A stretch of DNA of 64,000 nt from CAVORB01 sp963698495 (GTDB taxonomy: Bacteria; Pseudomonadota; Gammaproteobacteria; Chromatiales; Chromatiaceae): contig CAVORB010000022.1 in the NCBI GenBank assembly GCA_963698495.1, forward strand, positions 5,055-69,054, written 5' to 3'. A model generated the notes under the pieces. The model had not been told where the DNA came from, ran no database searches, and was given only the letters and a program-made list of their open reading frames with translations. A program made the translations under genes and the position numbers. Of this stretch, positions 49,769 through 57,507 are shown piece by piece (the stretch's first letter is position 1; the number at the start of each line of letters is the position of its first letter).

Positions 49769-50892
49769 GCGAGAAGCGCATTCGCATCCTGGGTACCCGC
49801 GGGGTGCCCGCCGCCCACGGCGGCTTCGAGACCTTCGCCGAGTATCTCGCGCCCTATCTGGTGCAAAAGGGCTGGAAGGTCATCGTCTACTGTCAGGAGG
49901 ATGGCTCCGGCCCGGTGTTCGAGGACGAATGGCAAGGGGTGCGTCGCGTTCGCATGCCGGTCTCGACCGGCGGGGCCGCGGGCACCGTCGTGTTCGACTG
50001 GATCTCGACCTGGCACGCCGCCCGGGAATCCGGCCTGGTGCTGACGCTCGGCTACAACACGGCCGTCTTCGGTGTCATCTATCGCCTGAAGAGTCTGAAA
50101 AACGTCATCAACATGGATGGCGTCGAGTGGCGACGGCAGAAATGGGGCGCGGTGGCGAAGACCTGGTTCTGGCTGAACGACTGGGCGGGCTCGTGGATCG
50201 GCAACCACCTGGTGGCAGATCATCCAGAGATCAAACGACACCTGAGCACGCGTGTGAGGGCCGAGAAGATCACCATGATCCCGTACGGCTCCGACCGGGT
50301 GGATCACGCCGATGCGGGCCTGATCGCGCCGTACGGCGTGGCGGCCGGGGATTACGCCATCCTGATCGCGCGGGCCGAGCCGGAGAACTCCATCCTCGAG
50401 GTCGTGCGCGCCTGGTCGCGAGCAAAGCGTGGCCGCAAGCTCGTCGTCCTCGGCAAATACGATCCCGACCACGCCTACCAACGGGCAGTGAAGGAGGCCG
50501 CGTCGGACGAGGTCCTGTTCCCAGGCGCGATCTACGACAAAGCCGTGGTCCAGGCGCTGCGGTATCACGCCCTCTTCTACGTGCATGGCCACCAGGTGGG
50601 AGGCACCAACCCCTCCCTGGTCGAGGCCTTGGGAGCGGGCAACGCGGTCCTGGCGCACGACAACCCTTACAACCGTTGGGTGGCCGGTGACGGCGGCGTG
50701 TACTTCGAAGCCGAAGACACCTGTGCGAGCTGGCTCGACCAGCTATTGGGTGATCAACCCTCGACGACAAGCCAGGATACTGGCGGGTTGCTCGATAAGT
50801 TGCGGCAAGCGGCTCGCCAGCGTCATGCCGCCGCGTTCACCTGGGAGATCGTGCTGCAGGACTATGAAAGGCTGCTTCTGGATTGGGCTTAG
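49765..50892 (+). CDS. DUF1972-type glycosyltransferase (rhamnosyltransferase-like)
   Basis: A 375-residue glycosyltransferase. The N-terminal domain ILGTRGVPAAHGGFETFAE is the DUF1972 signature found in rhamnosyl- and related transferases such as WchF. The C-terminal GT4 domain includes YAILIARAEPENSILEVVRA, VLGKYDPDHAYQ and VGGTNPSLVEALGAGNAVLAHDNPYNRWV. It probably adds a sugar early in a capsule or exopolysaccharide repeat. The ATG overlaps the sulfotransferase stop by 4 nt. It is the last gene of the operon; 266 nt of non-coding DNA follow. Confidence 0.92.
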   Translation: MSEKRIRILGTRGVPAAHGGFETFAEYLAPYLVQKGWKVIVYCQEDGSGPVFEDEWQGVRRVRMPVSTGGAAGTVVFDWISTWHAARESGLVLTLGYNTAVFGVIYRLKSLKNVINMDGVEWRRQKWGAVAKTWFWLNDWAGSWIGNHLVADHPEIKRHLSTRVRAEKITMIPYGSDRVDHADAGLIAPYGVAAGDYAILIARAEPENSILEVVRAWSRAKRGRKLVVLGKYDPDHAYQRAVKEAASDEVLFPGAIYDKAVVQALRYHALFYVHGHQVGGTNPSLVEALGAGNAVLAHDNPYNRWVAGDGGVYFEAEDTCASWLDQLLGDQPSTTSQDTGGLLDKLRQAARQRHAAAFTWEIVLQDYERLLLDWA

Positions 50893-51158
50893 GAACATGC
50901 TTGTCAAAAGCCATCCTGGCAAAAGCAGTGCGCCACCCGAGAGGCGCGGTTCGTGGATGGCTGAATTTTCAATCGCCTACGCATTTGAAATACGGCATCA
51001 CATCCAGGTGCCGCGGGAAGTGCTGAACTGACCATTCTCCCTGGCAAGGCACGCAAAGCCCCGCGGACGGAAAGCCGCAGGCCGCGTCTTCTAATGCTGG
51101 TCTGCTCGTTGGTCAGTATGACCACGAAACGCCGTCTCCCGGGGCGCATCGGCGACCG

Positions 51159-52373
51159 TTACGCGAAGACGGTCGTGCTCACCTCGCACTCGGGGAGGGC
51201 GTCCTGCAGCGCAGCGGCGCCCTCTTGGGTGACGCGGGTGTTCCACACGATGACCTCTCGCAGACGCTGCAAGGGCTTGAGGTGCTCCAGGCCCGCATCG
51301 CCGATTCCCGTGTCCCAGAGGATGAGGGTCTCCAGGTTCTTCAGGCCGCGCAGATGTGCAAGACCCGCATCCGTGATACCGGTGCGCGTGAGGTAGAGCC
51401 CTTTCAGTCGTGTCAAACGACCGATCTCGGCAAGCCCGTCGTCGGTGATGCGTGTGCCCTTCAGGTCGAGGATCTCCAGGCTGGGCAGCGAGGCCAGGAG
51501 CTTCAGACCCTCGTCCGTGACCCCGGTGTGATCCAGATGCAGCTCCTGGAGGCTGGTCAGAGATTGCAGGTGCGCCAGGCCTGCGTCGCCGACCTTGGTC
51601 TCCGCCAGGGACAGGAAGCGCAGGTCGTGCAGGCTGGTCAGCAGGCTTTCCAACTCCCGGTCGCTGATCTGGGTCGCAAGCAGATCCAGCTTCTGACCCG
51701 TCTGCAGCCGCGGCCATTCGAGGATGGTCCCGAGCAGACGCAGCACATCGTCGGCGGATCGGTTCACGTCCGCCAGGCGCTGGTCGATCTCACTCCCCGG
51801 CGCGCTGGGCTGGCGGGCGGACTCCCTGATCGAGGCGCTGGTTCCGGCGATCTGGGCCAGGGACGAGCTCACCTCCCGACCCAGGTTGGAGAGAAACTTG
51901 TCCTTGGCGTCGTTGAGCTCCTGGAGCTCGGTGCGCGCTCTCTCGAGCGCGGCCAGGCTCTGCTGCTGCGCCCGAATGAGCCCGAGAATCCGCAGATGCG
52001 TCGCCACCCGGGCGTGCACCTCGGGCTGCTTGACCGGCTTGGTGATGTAGTCCACGGCGCCGGCCCCGAATCCCCGAGCCAGATCCTCGACGTCGGTCTT
52101 GGCCGTAACGAAGATGACTGGGATCTCGCGCAGCGCCTCGGTCTGTTTGAACCGCCGGCAGGTCTCGAAGCCGTCCATCTCGGGCATCATCACGTCCAAC
52201 AGCACCAGATCGGGCAGAACGGACTCCGCGACGCTCAGCGCCTTGGCGCCGCTGGTCGCGAAGAAGATCTGGTGGCCGAGCCCGGCCAGCATCTCCCGCA
52301 GCAGGTCGAGATTGGCGGTCTTGTCGTCGACGATCAACAGCTTGGCCTGGGGCGATGCGGCGGGATCTGGCAT
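51159..52373 (-). CDS. response regulator with degenerate kinase helix and leucine-rich repeats
   Basis: A 404-residue protein. Residues 10-128 are an intact receiver domain: Asp16/Asp17, phospho-acceptor Asp60 (LVLLDVMMPEMDG), Thr90 and Lys112. Residues 133-160 form a coiled coil. Residues 152-225 read like a HisKA dimerisation domain (ELNDAKDKFLSNLGREV ... ILEWPRLQTGQ), but the His of the usual S-x-x-x-H-E box is Arg166. An ATPase domain is absent; instead residues 240-395 contain about six leucine-rich repeats of 24 residues with the consensus T-x-I-T-D-x-G-L-x-x-L. The protein seems to be a kinase-derived signalling scaffold. GAGGAG precedes the ATG. It is divergent from a hybrid kinase. 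Confidence 0.9.
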   Translation of the reverse strand: MPDPAASPQAKLLIVDDKTANLDLLREMLAGLGHQIFFATSGAKALSVAESVLPDLVLLDVMMPEMDGFETCRRFKQTEALREIPVIFVTAKTDVEDLARGFGAGAVDYITKPVKQPEVHARVATHLRILGLIRAQQQSLAALERARTELQELNDAKDKFLSNLGREVSSSLAQIAGTSASIRESARQPSAPGSEIDQRLADVNRSADDVLRLLGTILEWPRLQTGQKLDLLATQISDRELESLLTSLHDLRFLSLAETKVGDAGLAHLQSLTSLQELHLDHTGVTDEGLKLLASLPSLEILDLKGTRITDDGLAEIGRLTRLKGLYLTRTGITDAGLAHLRGLKNLETLILWDTGIGDAGLEHLKPLQRLREVIVWNTRVTQEGAAALQDALPECEVSTTVFA

Positions 52374-52592
52374 GGCCTACTTCTCCTCTGCGCCGGGGTG
52401 TCCGGCGTGGAAACCGGAGAGGACAAAGATAACCAACCGCCGCTGTGGATAGAAGCCTGAGCAGTAGGGCAGTTCCGTGGAAGTCTGGTTCGCGATGGCT
52501 TGCATCGCGTAGGATGTTGCGGGATGGGTTTCTCGGGGCCGCCGGCCGCGTCGGCTCCCGTGTTCTCGGCCGATCGCGCAGAGGGGTGTCGG

Positions 52593-54707
52593 ATGGGGAA
52601 CAGACGCAAGGCGCTGATGGTGCTGCTGACCGCGGCTCTGTTGCTCATCATGCTGGTGTGGGACCTCAATCTGCCGCCTGGCGTGGTGCACGGCATACCC
52701 TACGTCGTGCTCATCGCGATCAGCTACTGGCTCCCCTGGCGATATGCGCCGGCAGTGCTGGCCGCGGTCGGCACCCTGCTGATCGTTCTCGGCCACGTCT
52801 ATTCGGATGCGGGAATCAGCACCACGGCATTGGTGCTCAATGTCAGCCTGGAGGCAGCGGTCCTCGGCGTCACGGCGTTCCTGATCCAGCGCTATCGGGC
52901 ATCGTCGCGGTCCCTGGATGACCGCGAGCAGCGGCTGCAGGCGCTGGTGGCAACCGCCGTCGATGGGGTCATGATCATCGACGGGGACGGAGCGGTGCAG
53001 GAGTACAACCCCGCCTGCGAGCGGCTGTTCGGCTATCGGGCCGAGGAAGTCCTCGGGCAGAACGTCAAGATGCTGATGCCGACCCCGTACCGGGACGAGC
53101 ACGATCAGTACCTGCTGCGTTACCGTACGACCGGCATCAAGCGCATCATTGGTGTCGGCCGCGAGGTGGAGGGCCGGCGCAAGGACGGGTCGACCTTCCC
53201 CATGGAGCTCTCCGTCGGCGAGGCGCGACCGGGCGGGCGCCAGGTCTACGTCGGCATCATACGCGACATCACCGAGCGGAAATCCGCGGAGCAGTCGTTG
53301 CGCCTCGCCAAGGAGCAGGCCGAAAGCGCGAGTCACGCCAAGTCCCTGTTTCTCGCGAACATGTCCCACGAGATCCGCACGCCCATGAACGCGGTGCTGG
53401 GGTACACACAGCTCATCGAGACCGACCCGGAGCTGCCGGCGCACTACCGCCGGCCGCTGAAGGCGATTCATGCCGCCGGCAATCATCTGATCGGCCTGAT
53501 CGACGATATCCTCGACCTGTCCAAGATCGAGGCGGGAGCCATGGAGCTGCATCTCCGCGACTTCGACCTGGGCGACCTGACGGAGGATATCTCCGGGATC
53601 TTCCGCATGCGCTGCGAGCAAAAGCAGCTGGTCTGGACGGCGGACGTTCAGATCGCCGACCGGGCGGTGCGGGGAGATGACCGCAAGCTGCGCCAGGTGC
53701 TGATTAATCTGCTGGGCAATGCGGTCAAGTTCACGGATCGGGGCGAGGTCCGTCTCGAGGTGGAGCAGACCGATCAGCGTTACGGGTTCAGCATCGTGGA
53801 TACCGGACCCGGGATCGACGAAGCGGCGCGCCAGCGCATCTTCGAGCCGTTTCAGCAGGCGGAAGAGGGCAGCGTCAAGGGCGGAACGGGCCTGGGACTG
53901 GCGATCACCAAGCGCCAGATTGAGCTCATGGGCGGCGCGCTGGACCTCGACTCGAGACTCGCCGAGGGCAGCCGCTTTCGGTTCACGCTGGAGCTGGCGC
54001 CAGCCGAGGGCGCGCTCGCGTCGACGGGCCAGGTAGCGCAGGGATGCTGGCGTCTGGCACAGGGCCAGTCGGTGAGGGCCTTGGTGGTGGACGACGTCGA
54101 GGATAACCGAGAGGTCTTGAGCGGCCTCCTGGAGCGGGCCGGGGTGGAGGTCGCCAAGGCCAAGGATGGCGCCGAGGCCCTCGAAAAGATCGCTGAGCAG
54201 CGACCGGACATCGTGTTCATGGACGTGCGCATGCCGCTGATGGATGGGCTCGACGCGGTGCGGCACATACGCGACCGATGGCCAGGAGAGCGTATCGTCT
54301 GTGTAGCCATCACGGCATCCGGCCTGCTGCGCGAGCCGTCGTACTACCAGGACGCCGGATTCGACGATTTTGTCGGCAAGCCTTTTCTGTTCGAAACCAT
54401 CTGCGACTGCATGGCGAGGCATCTTCGGGTCGAGCTCAAGCGGGAGCCGGCACCGGCGGCGGCGAAAAGCGCGGAGCCGCCGACGCTGACCGTCGGATCG
54501 TTGCCTATCCCGGATGACCTGCGCCGACGGCTGGTGGAGGCCGCGGAGATCAATGCCCTGACCGAGATCGAGGCATTGATTGCCGAGCTGACACGGCGGG
54601 ATACCGACGCCCAGGGCTTTGCAGACGAGCTCGAGGGCCTGCTGCGGCGTTACGACACAGACGGAATCATCGCGTTGTTGGGTCAGATACCTTCTGCAGG
54701 GGCTTAG
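52593..54707 (+). CDS. hybrid sensor histidine kinase with FixL-like PAS domain
   Basis: A 704-residue membrane kinase. About three hydrophobic segments lie in residues 8-100. The PAS domain (about 112-230) resembles the heme-PAS of FixL: His170 (PYRDEHDQYLLRY) and Arg190 (IIGVGR) are 20 residues apart, exactly like heme ligand His200 and distal Arg220 of Bradyrhizobium FixL, within FGYRAEEVLGQNVKMLMP and RRKDGSTFPMELSVGE. HisKA (MSHEIRTPMN, His259), HATPase (NLLGNAVKFTDRG, GTGLGLAITKRQ) and a receiver domain (VVDDVEDN, FMDVRMPLMDG) follow, with a helical tail. I chose ATG 52593 (GAGGGG upstream). It is probably an oxygen sensor; the partner may be the divergent receiver-LRR protein. Confidence 0.9.
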   Translation: MGNRRKALMVLLTAALLLIMLVWDLNLPPGVVHGIPYVVLIAISYWLPWRYAPAVLAAVGTLLIVLGHVYSDAGISTTALVLNVSLEAAVLGVTAFLIQRYRASSRSLDDREQRLQALVATAVDGVMIIDGDGAVQEYNPACERLFGYRAEEVLGQNVKMLMPTPYRDEHDQYLLRYRTTGIKRIIGVGREVEGRRKDGSTFPMELSVGEARPGGRQVYVGIIRDITERKSAEQSLRLAKEQAESASHAKSLFLANMSHEIRTPMNAVLGYTQLIETDPELPAHYRRPLKAIHAAGNHLIGLIDDILDLSKIEAGAMELHLRDFDLGDLTEDISGIFRMRCEQKQLVWTADVQIADRAVRGDDRKLRQVLINLLGNAVKFTDRGEVRLEVEQTDQRYGFSIVDTGPGIDEAARQRIFEPFQQAEEGSVKGGTGLGLAITKRQIELMGGALDLDSRLAEGSRFRFTLELAPAEGALASTGQVAQGCWRLAQGQSVRALVVDDVEDNREVLSGLLERAGVEVAKAKDGAEALEKIAEQRPDIVFMDVRMPLMDGLDAVRHIRDRWPGERIVCVAITASGLLREPSYYQDAGFDDFVGKPFLFETICDCMARHLRVELKREPAPAAAKSAEPPTLTVGSLPIPDDLRRRLVEAAEINALTEIEALIAELTRRDTDAQGFADELEGLLRRYDTDGIIALLGQIPSAGA

Positions 54708-54808
54708 CGCTCGCCGGCCCGTACCGAAATAAGGGGTTCTCGCGGCCTATCGCTTCAAGGATGGCCCGACTCGAAAACTGGTCCAGAGGGCAGTTTTCAA
54801 GATCCGCA

Positions 54809-55018
54809 TCAGTGATGGAGCGAGTCAGGGGGTCGCCGGCCATCGCCCTGGAAGGCGTCCACCACGGGTCGCAGGTCAAGACCGCGAAGTGCCTGCACCG
54901 CCATCTCCCACCGCCCTTCTCCGCACAGACCGCTGATGCCCGCGTTCTCGTAGGCCTGCAGTGCGGCGCGCAGGCAGGCGTCCCGGACGGCCTCGGCGAG
55001 TTCAAACTGGTGCGACAT
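54809..55018 (-). CDS. small conserved protein (69 aa)
   Basis: A 69-residue helical protein (MSHQFELAEAVRDACLRAAL). It matches a group of small proteins that I recall from many Proteobacteria with the pattern A-A-L-x-A-Y-E-x-A-G-I-x-G-L-C-x-E-G-R-W-E-x-A-V, sometimes labelled acetyltransferase without evidence. The ATG follows GAGGAA at the right spacing, and the frame has the codon bias of real genes. It lies leftward between the hybrid kinase and the DsrC-like gene. The function is unknown. Confidence 0.7.
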   Translation of the reverse strand: MSHQFELAEAVRDACLRAALQAYENAGISGLCGEGRWEMAVQALRGLDLRPVVDAFQGDGRRPPDSLHH

Positions 55019-55166
55019 GGCGATTCCTCAATGGTTGTCTTGTGGGCGAGATGTGCGGCCGACGGCGCACCCACGGGGCGCAGCGCATCTTGGCTCTTCA
55101 AGGTCTAAATCTCGCGTGTCGGTTGTGGATTCCGAACCGCTCGATCCGGATCCCTCGGGGTGCGAT

Positions 55167-55187
55167 ATATCGGAATTAGCGATATAA
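55167..55187. promoter_or_regulatory. LysR-type operator TATATCG-N7-CGATATA (site 1)
   Basis: A 21-bp palindrome with 7-bp perfect arms and centre GAATTAG, containing the LysR-type T-N11-A core. Its centre (55177) lies about 64 nt before the transcription start predicted from the hexamers at 55206-55234, the usual place for a LysR activator site. The same arms recur upstream of the lysR gene at 58383-58403. Confidence 0.7.
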
Positions 55188-55205
55188 AATTCCAATAAAT
55201 ATCGT

Positions 55206-55234
55206 TTGTCTTCTATTAAGACCCATCGTTATCT
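55206..55234 (+). promoter_or_regulatory. predicted promoter of the DsrC-like gene
   Basis: TTGTCT (55206-55211) and TTATCT (55229-55234) are separated by 17 nt in an AT-rich stretch. The expected transcription start is near 55241, about 25 nt before the ATG. Confidence 0.5.
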
Positions 55235-55265
55235 TAGGCGTATGTTTTGGGACCTAGGAGAAGAC

Positions 55266-55910
55266 ATGATGATCGCCGTCAGAGTTTGCATGAAGGTCAC
55301 AAACGAACCGCTGAAGCGTACGCCCGTGGTGCTGGAGTTGGATGCGGACGGTTCCGTGACCCAGCCGGTATTCACTGATCGGTCCGGCGTGGCCCGCTTC
55401 GACCTGCCCCCGGCGAGCGGCAAGATTCTGGTGTCGGGCGTCGAGCGTTATCACGGACGCCTGGAGGGGGAGATTCCGGTGGATCTCTGGTCCATCACCC
55501 AGTCTGGATACGACTCGGCAGGCATGCCAGGCGAGTTTCCCTCCGGCAGCAACGCCTATCCGGGCATGACCACCCGCTCCGTTCGGGTGGGCGAACGCGA
55601 GGTCTTGACCGATGGAGAGGGCTACTTGGTGGATCCGGCTGAATGGTCGGAAGGGTTTGCAAGGGCGCAAGCGGAGCTGGAAGGCCTCGAGCTCCGGGCC
55701 GAGCACTGGGAAGTGATTCGTTTTCTGCGCGACCACTACGCGAAGCACGGCGTCCAGGCAACGGTGCGGGACATGATCCGGCACTTCCGCCAGGTCTGGG
55801 GTGCTGAAAAGGGTGCCAGCGGCTACCTGCACAAGCTGTTTCCGCGTGGCGGCCCGCAGAAGCAGGGCAATCGCCTGGCCGGCCTGCTGCGCACGAAGGG
55901 CGAGCACTGA
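55266..55910 (+). CDS. cysteine-less DsrC/TusE-like protein with N-terminal beta domain
   Basis: About 214 residues from ATG 55266 (or 55269), with TAGGAG just upstream. Residues 1-105 are an unassigned beta-rich domain resembling carboxypeptidase-regulatory-like folds (TDRSGVARFDLPPA). Residues 107-214 align along their whole length with TusE/DsrC: V-L-T-D-x-E-G-Y-L, H-W-E-V-I-R-F-L-R-D-H-Y, Y-L-x-K-L-F-P-R-G-G-P and Q-K-Q-G-N-R-L-A-G-L. Yet the C-terminal arm ends LLRTKGEH and lacks the cysteine(s) that carry sulfur in TusE (one) and DsrC (two). It therefore cannot relay persulfide and is closer to the regulatory (RspA-like) branch of the family. A LysR-type operator precedes it. Confidence 0.85.
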   Translation: MMIAVRVCMKVTNEPLKRTPVVLELDADGSVTQPVFTDRSGVARFDLPPASGKILVSGVERYHGRLEGEIPVDLWSITQSGYDSAGMPGEFPSGSNAYPGMTTRSVRVGEREVLTDGEGYLVDPAEWSEGFARAQAELEGLELRAEHWEVIRFLRDHYAKHGVQATVRDMIRHFRQVWGAEKGASGYLHKLFPRGGPQKQGNRLAGLLRTKGEH

Positions 55911-56262
55911 GCAATGCCGCGCGCAGCGGTCGGATCTGGCTTCAACTCCCGTGGACCGCTCGCGCTAGCATGGCTCAATCCGATTCAAGGAGGCGACCTC
56001 GTTCGTCACCTCGCAACGCCTGCTCCATCCGAGCATGTCGGCGAGGTTGGAAAGCCCTCATCTTTGGGAGGACGTAGAGCGAGCCGAGGGCGGGCACGAT
56101 GGATCGAATGACTGATTTCCCTGCTGAGAAGGCATAGCATTCACTCGCCAATCGGCGCCATATTGCGGGAGCAGCCCGCAATCCCCCGGGGTTGCCGGCT
56201 GCAGGGGCTCTCTGTGGCCGTTTCACGAACAACCACAAGGAAGCGGCCGCCGCCAACTGGGT
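55911..56262. other. intergenic region (352 nt) between DsrC-like and CBS genes, no gene seen
   Basis: No frame of convincing composition. No terminator hairpin stands after the DsrC-like stop and no copy of the TATATCG palindrome is present, so whether the CBS-HPP pair is read from the upstream promoter or its own is open. Confidence 0.5.
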
Positions 56263-56907
56263 ATGGGCACAACGATGAATCACCAAGACCCGATCGAGCC
56301 GGATGCGATCCGCTCGGATGACGATGACGTCCTCGAGCTGAACCTGTCCGACGACGACATTCTCGACGCCATGCGCCACATACCGGGCTACGTGGACATC
56401 AGCACCGAGGATTTCCGCATCATCTACCATCTGGCCCACGGACACGCACTGGAACGTCTGTTCAGACGCGTGCGGGCGGGCGAAATAATGCGGACCGATA
56501 TCGAGCCGCTTCACCCCGACACCCGGCTGGACGAGGCGGCCCGATCTCTGGCGGAACAGAGGCGCAAGAGTCTTCCGGTAGTCGATCACGACGGGCGGGT
56601 GATCGGCATGCTGACGGAAACGGACTTCCTCCGCCGCCTCAAGGCGAAGACCTTTCTGGAATTGCTCTTGCGCCTGGTAGCGGATCAGGGCAACTTTACC
56701 CACCGCTGCCACGAAACGCCGGTGCGTGAGGCGATGACCGCTCCGGCGGTCACCGTCGGCGTGGACACCGGATTTCGAGAAATCATCAGCGCCTTCCACA
56801 CCCACGAAGGGCGCAGCATGCCGGTGGTGGATGCCCAAGACCGCCTGCAGGGATTGTTGTTGAGAAAGGACTTCGTCAAGACCTATCACTTGGAGGATCT
56901 GTTGTGA
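56263..56907 (+). CDS. tandem CBS-domain protein
   Basis: A 214-residue soluble protein. An acidic N-terminal region (residues 18-33, rich in Asp) is followed by a short helical part and two CBS motifs: about 75-130 (AGEIMRTDIEPLHPDTRLDE ... GMLTETDFLRRL) and about 153-210 (VREAMTAPAVTV ... GLLLRKDFVK). CBS pairs bind adenosine nucleotides and regulate partner proteins. Its stop overlaps the HPP membrane gene by 4 nt. As CBS domains are often fused to HPP proteins, it is probably the regulatory subunit of that transporter. Start 56263 or ATG 56275. Confidence 0.9.
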   Translation: MGTTMNHQDPIEPDAIRSDDDDVLELNLSDDDILDAMRHIPGYVDISTEDFRIIYHLAHGHALERLFRRVRAGEIMRTDIEPLHPDTRLDEAARSLAEQRRKSLPVVDHDGRVIGMLTETDFLRRLKAKTFLELLLRLVADQGNFTHRCHETPVREAMTAPAVTVGVDTGFREIISAFHTHEGRSMPVVDAQDRLQGLLLRKDFVKTYHLEDLL

Positions 56908-57452
56908 GTCTGGGTGCCTACCTGAGCAAGATGCGGGGTAGCACCCACGGCAGTCCCCCGCGGGTGAGCAGCAGTGAGGTGCTGTGGTCGTGGATCGGCG
57001 GTTTCGCGGGGATATTGGTGTTGTCTTGGATCAATCGGCTGTTCTTCACGGGCACCGATTTGACCCTCATGATCGGCTCCTTCGGCGCCTCGGCGGTCTT
57101 GGTCTATGGCGCACCGCGCAGCCCCCTGGCTCAACCGCGCAACCTGCTAGGCGGGCACCTGATATCGGCCCTGGTCGGGGTCACGGCCTGGAAACTGTTC
57201 CCGCACGCGCCCGCTCTGGCCGCCTCGGCGGCGGTTGCCACCGCCATTGCCGCGATGCATCTGACCCGGACATTGCATCCGCCTGGCGGAGCAACGGCCC
57301 TGATCGCGGTGATCGGTTCCGACCAGATTCACGCCCTGGGTTATGTCTTTGTCCTGGTGCCGGCCACGGTCGGTCCAGTGGCACTGCTCCTGGTCGCGCT
57401 GCTGGTCAACAATATCCCGGCGTCACGACGCTACCCGGAGATCTGGTTGTAG
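56904..57452 (+). CDS. HPP family membrane protein
   Basis: A 182-residue integral membrane protein with four or five helices. The family-naming motif is seen as LHPPGGATAL near residue 125, together with GSFGASAVLVYGAP and the terminal VALLVNNIPASRRYP. Start is GTG at 56904, overlapping the CBS stop. HPP proteins are implicated in anion (nitrite in plant chloroplasts) transport; the bacterial substrate is unknown. The gene with its CBS partner converges on lysR. Confidence 0.92.
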   Translation: MSLGAYLSKMRGSTHGSPPRVSSSEVLWSWIGGFAGILVLSWINRLFFTGTDLTLMIGSFGASAVLVYGAPRSPLAQPRNLLGGHLISALVGVTAWKLFPHAPALAASAAVATAIAAMHLTRTLHPPGGATALIAVIGSDQIHALGYVFVLVPATVGPVALLLVALLVNNIPASRRYPEIWL

Positions 57453-57507
57453 CCATCGGCAGCGCTCGGCCGCCGCACCAGTCCCCACCTCGCGATCGGA
57501 GACGGAT

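Noticed and set aside
51030..51085. Possible c-di-GMP-I (GEMM) riboswitch because of ACGCAAAGCC at 51051-51060
   Set aside because: The 10-nt core matches, but the upstream GAAA tetraloop stem and the downstream receptor bases are not found, and no rightward gene follows: the next gene is on the opposite strand and converges. A covariance-model search would be decisive.
52377..54422. Long leftward open frame of 681 codons
   Set aside because: Antisense to the hybrid kinase; its composition (H/R/L/D rich, no domain) is that of a GC-driven shadow frame.
54667..55101. 144-codon leftward frame overlapping the 69-residue gene
   Set aside because: The overlapping 69-residue frame has a ribosome-binding site and a recognisable conserved pattern; the longer frame has neither.
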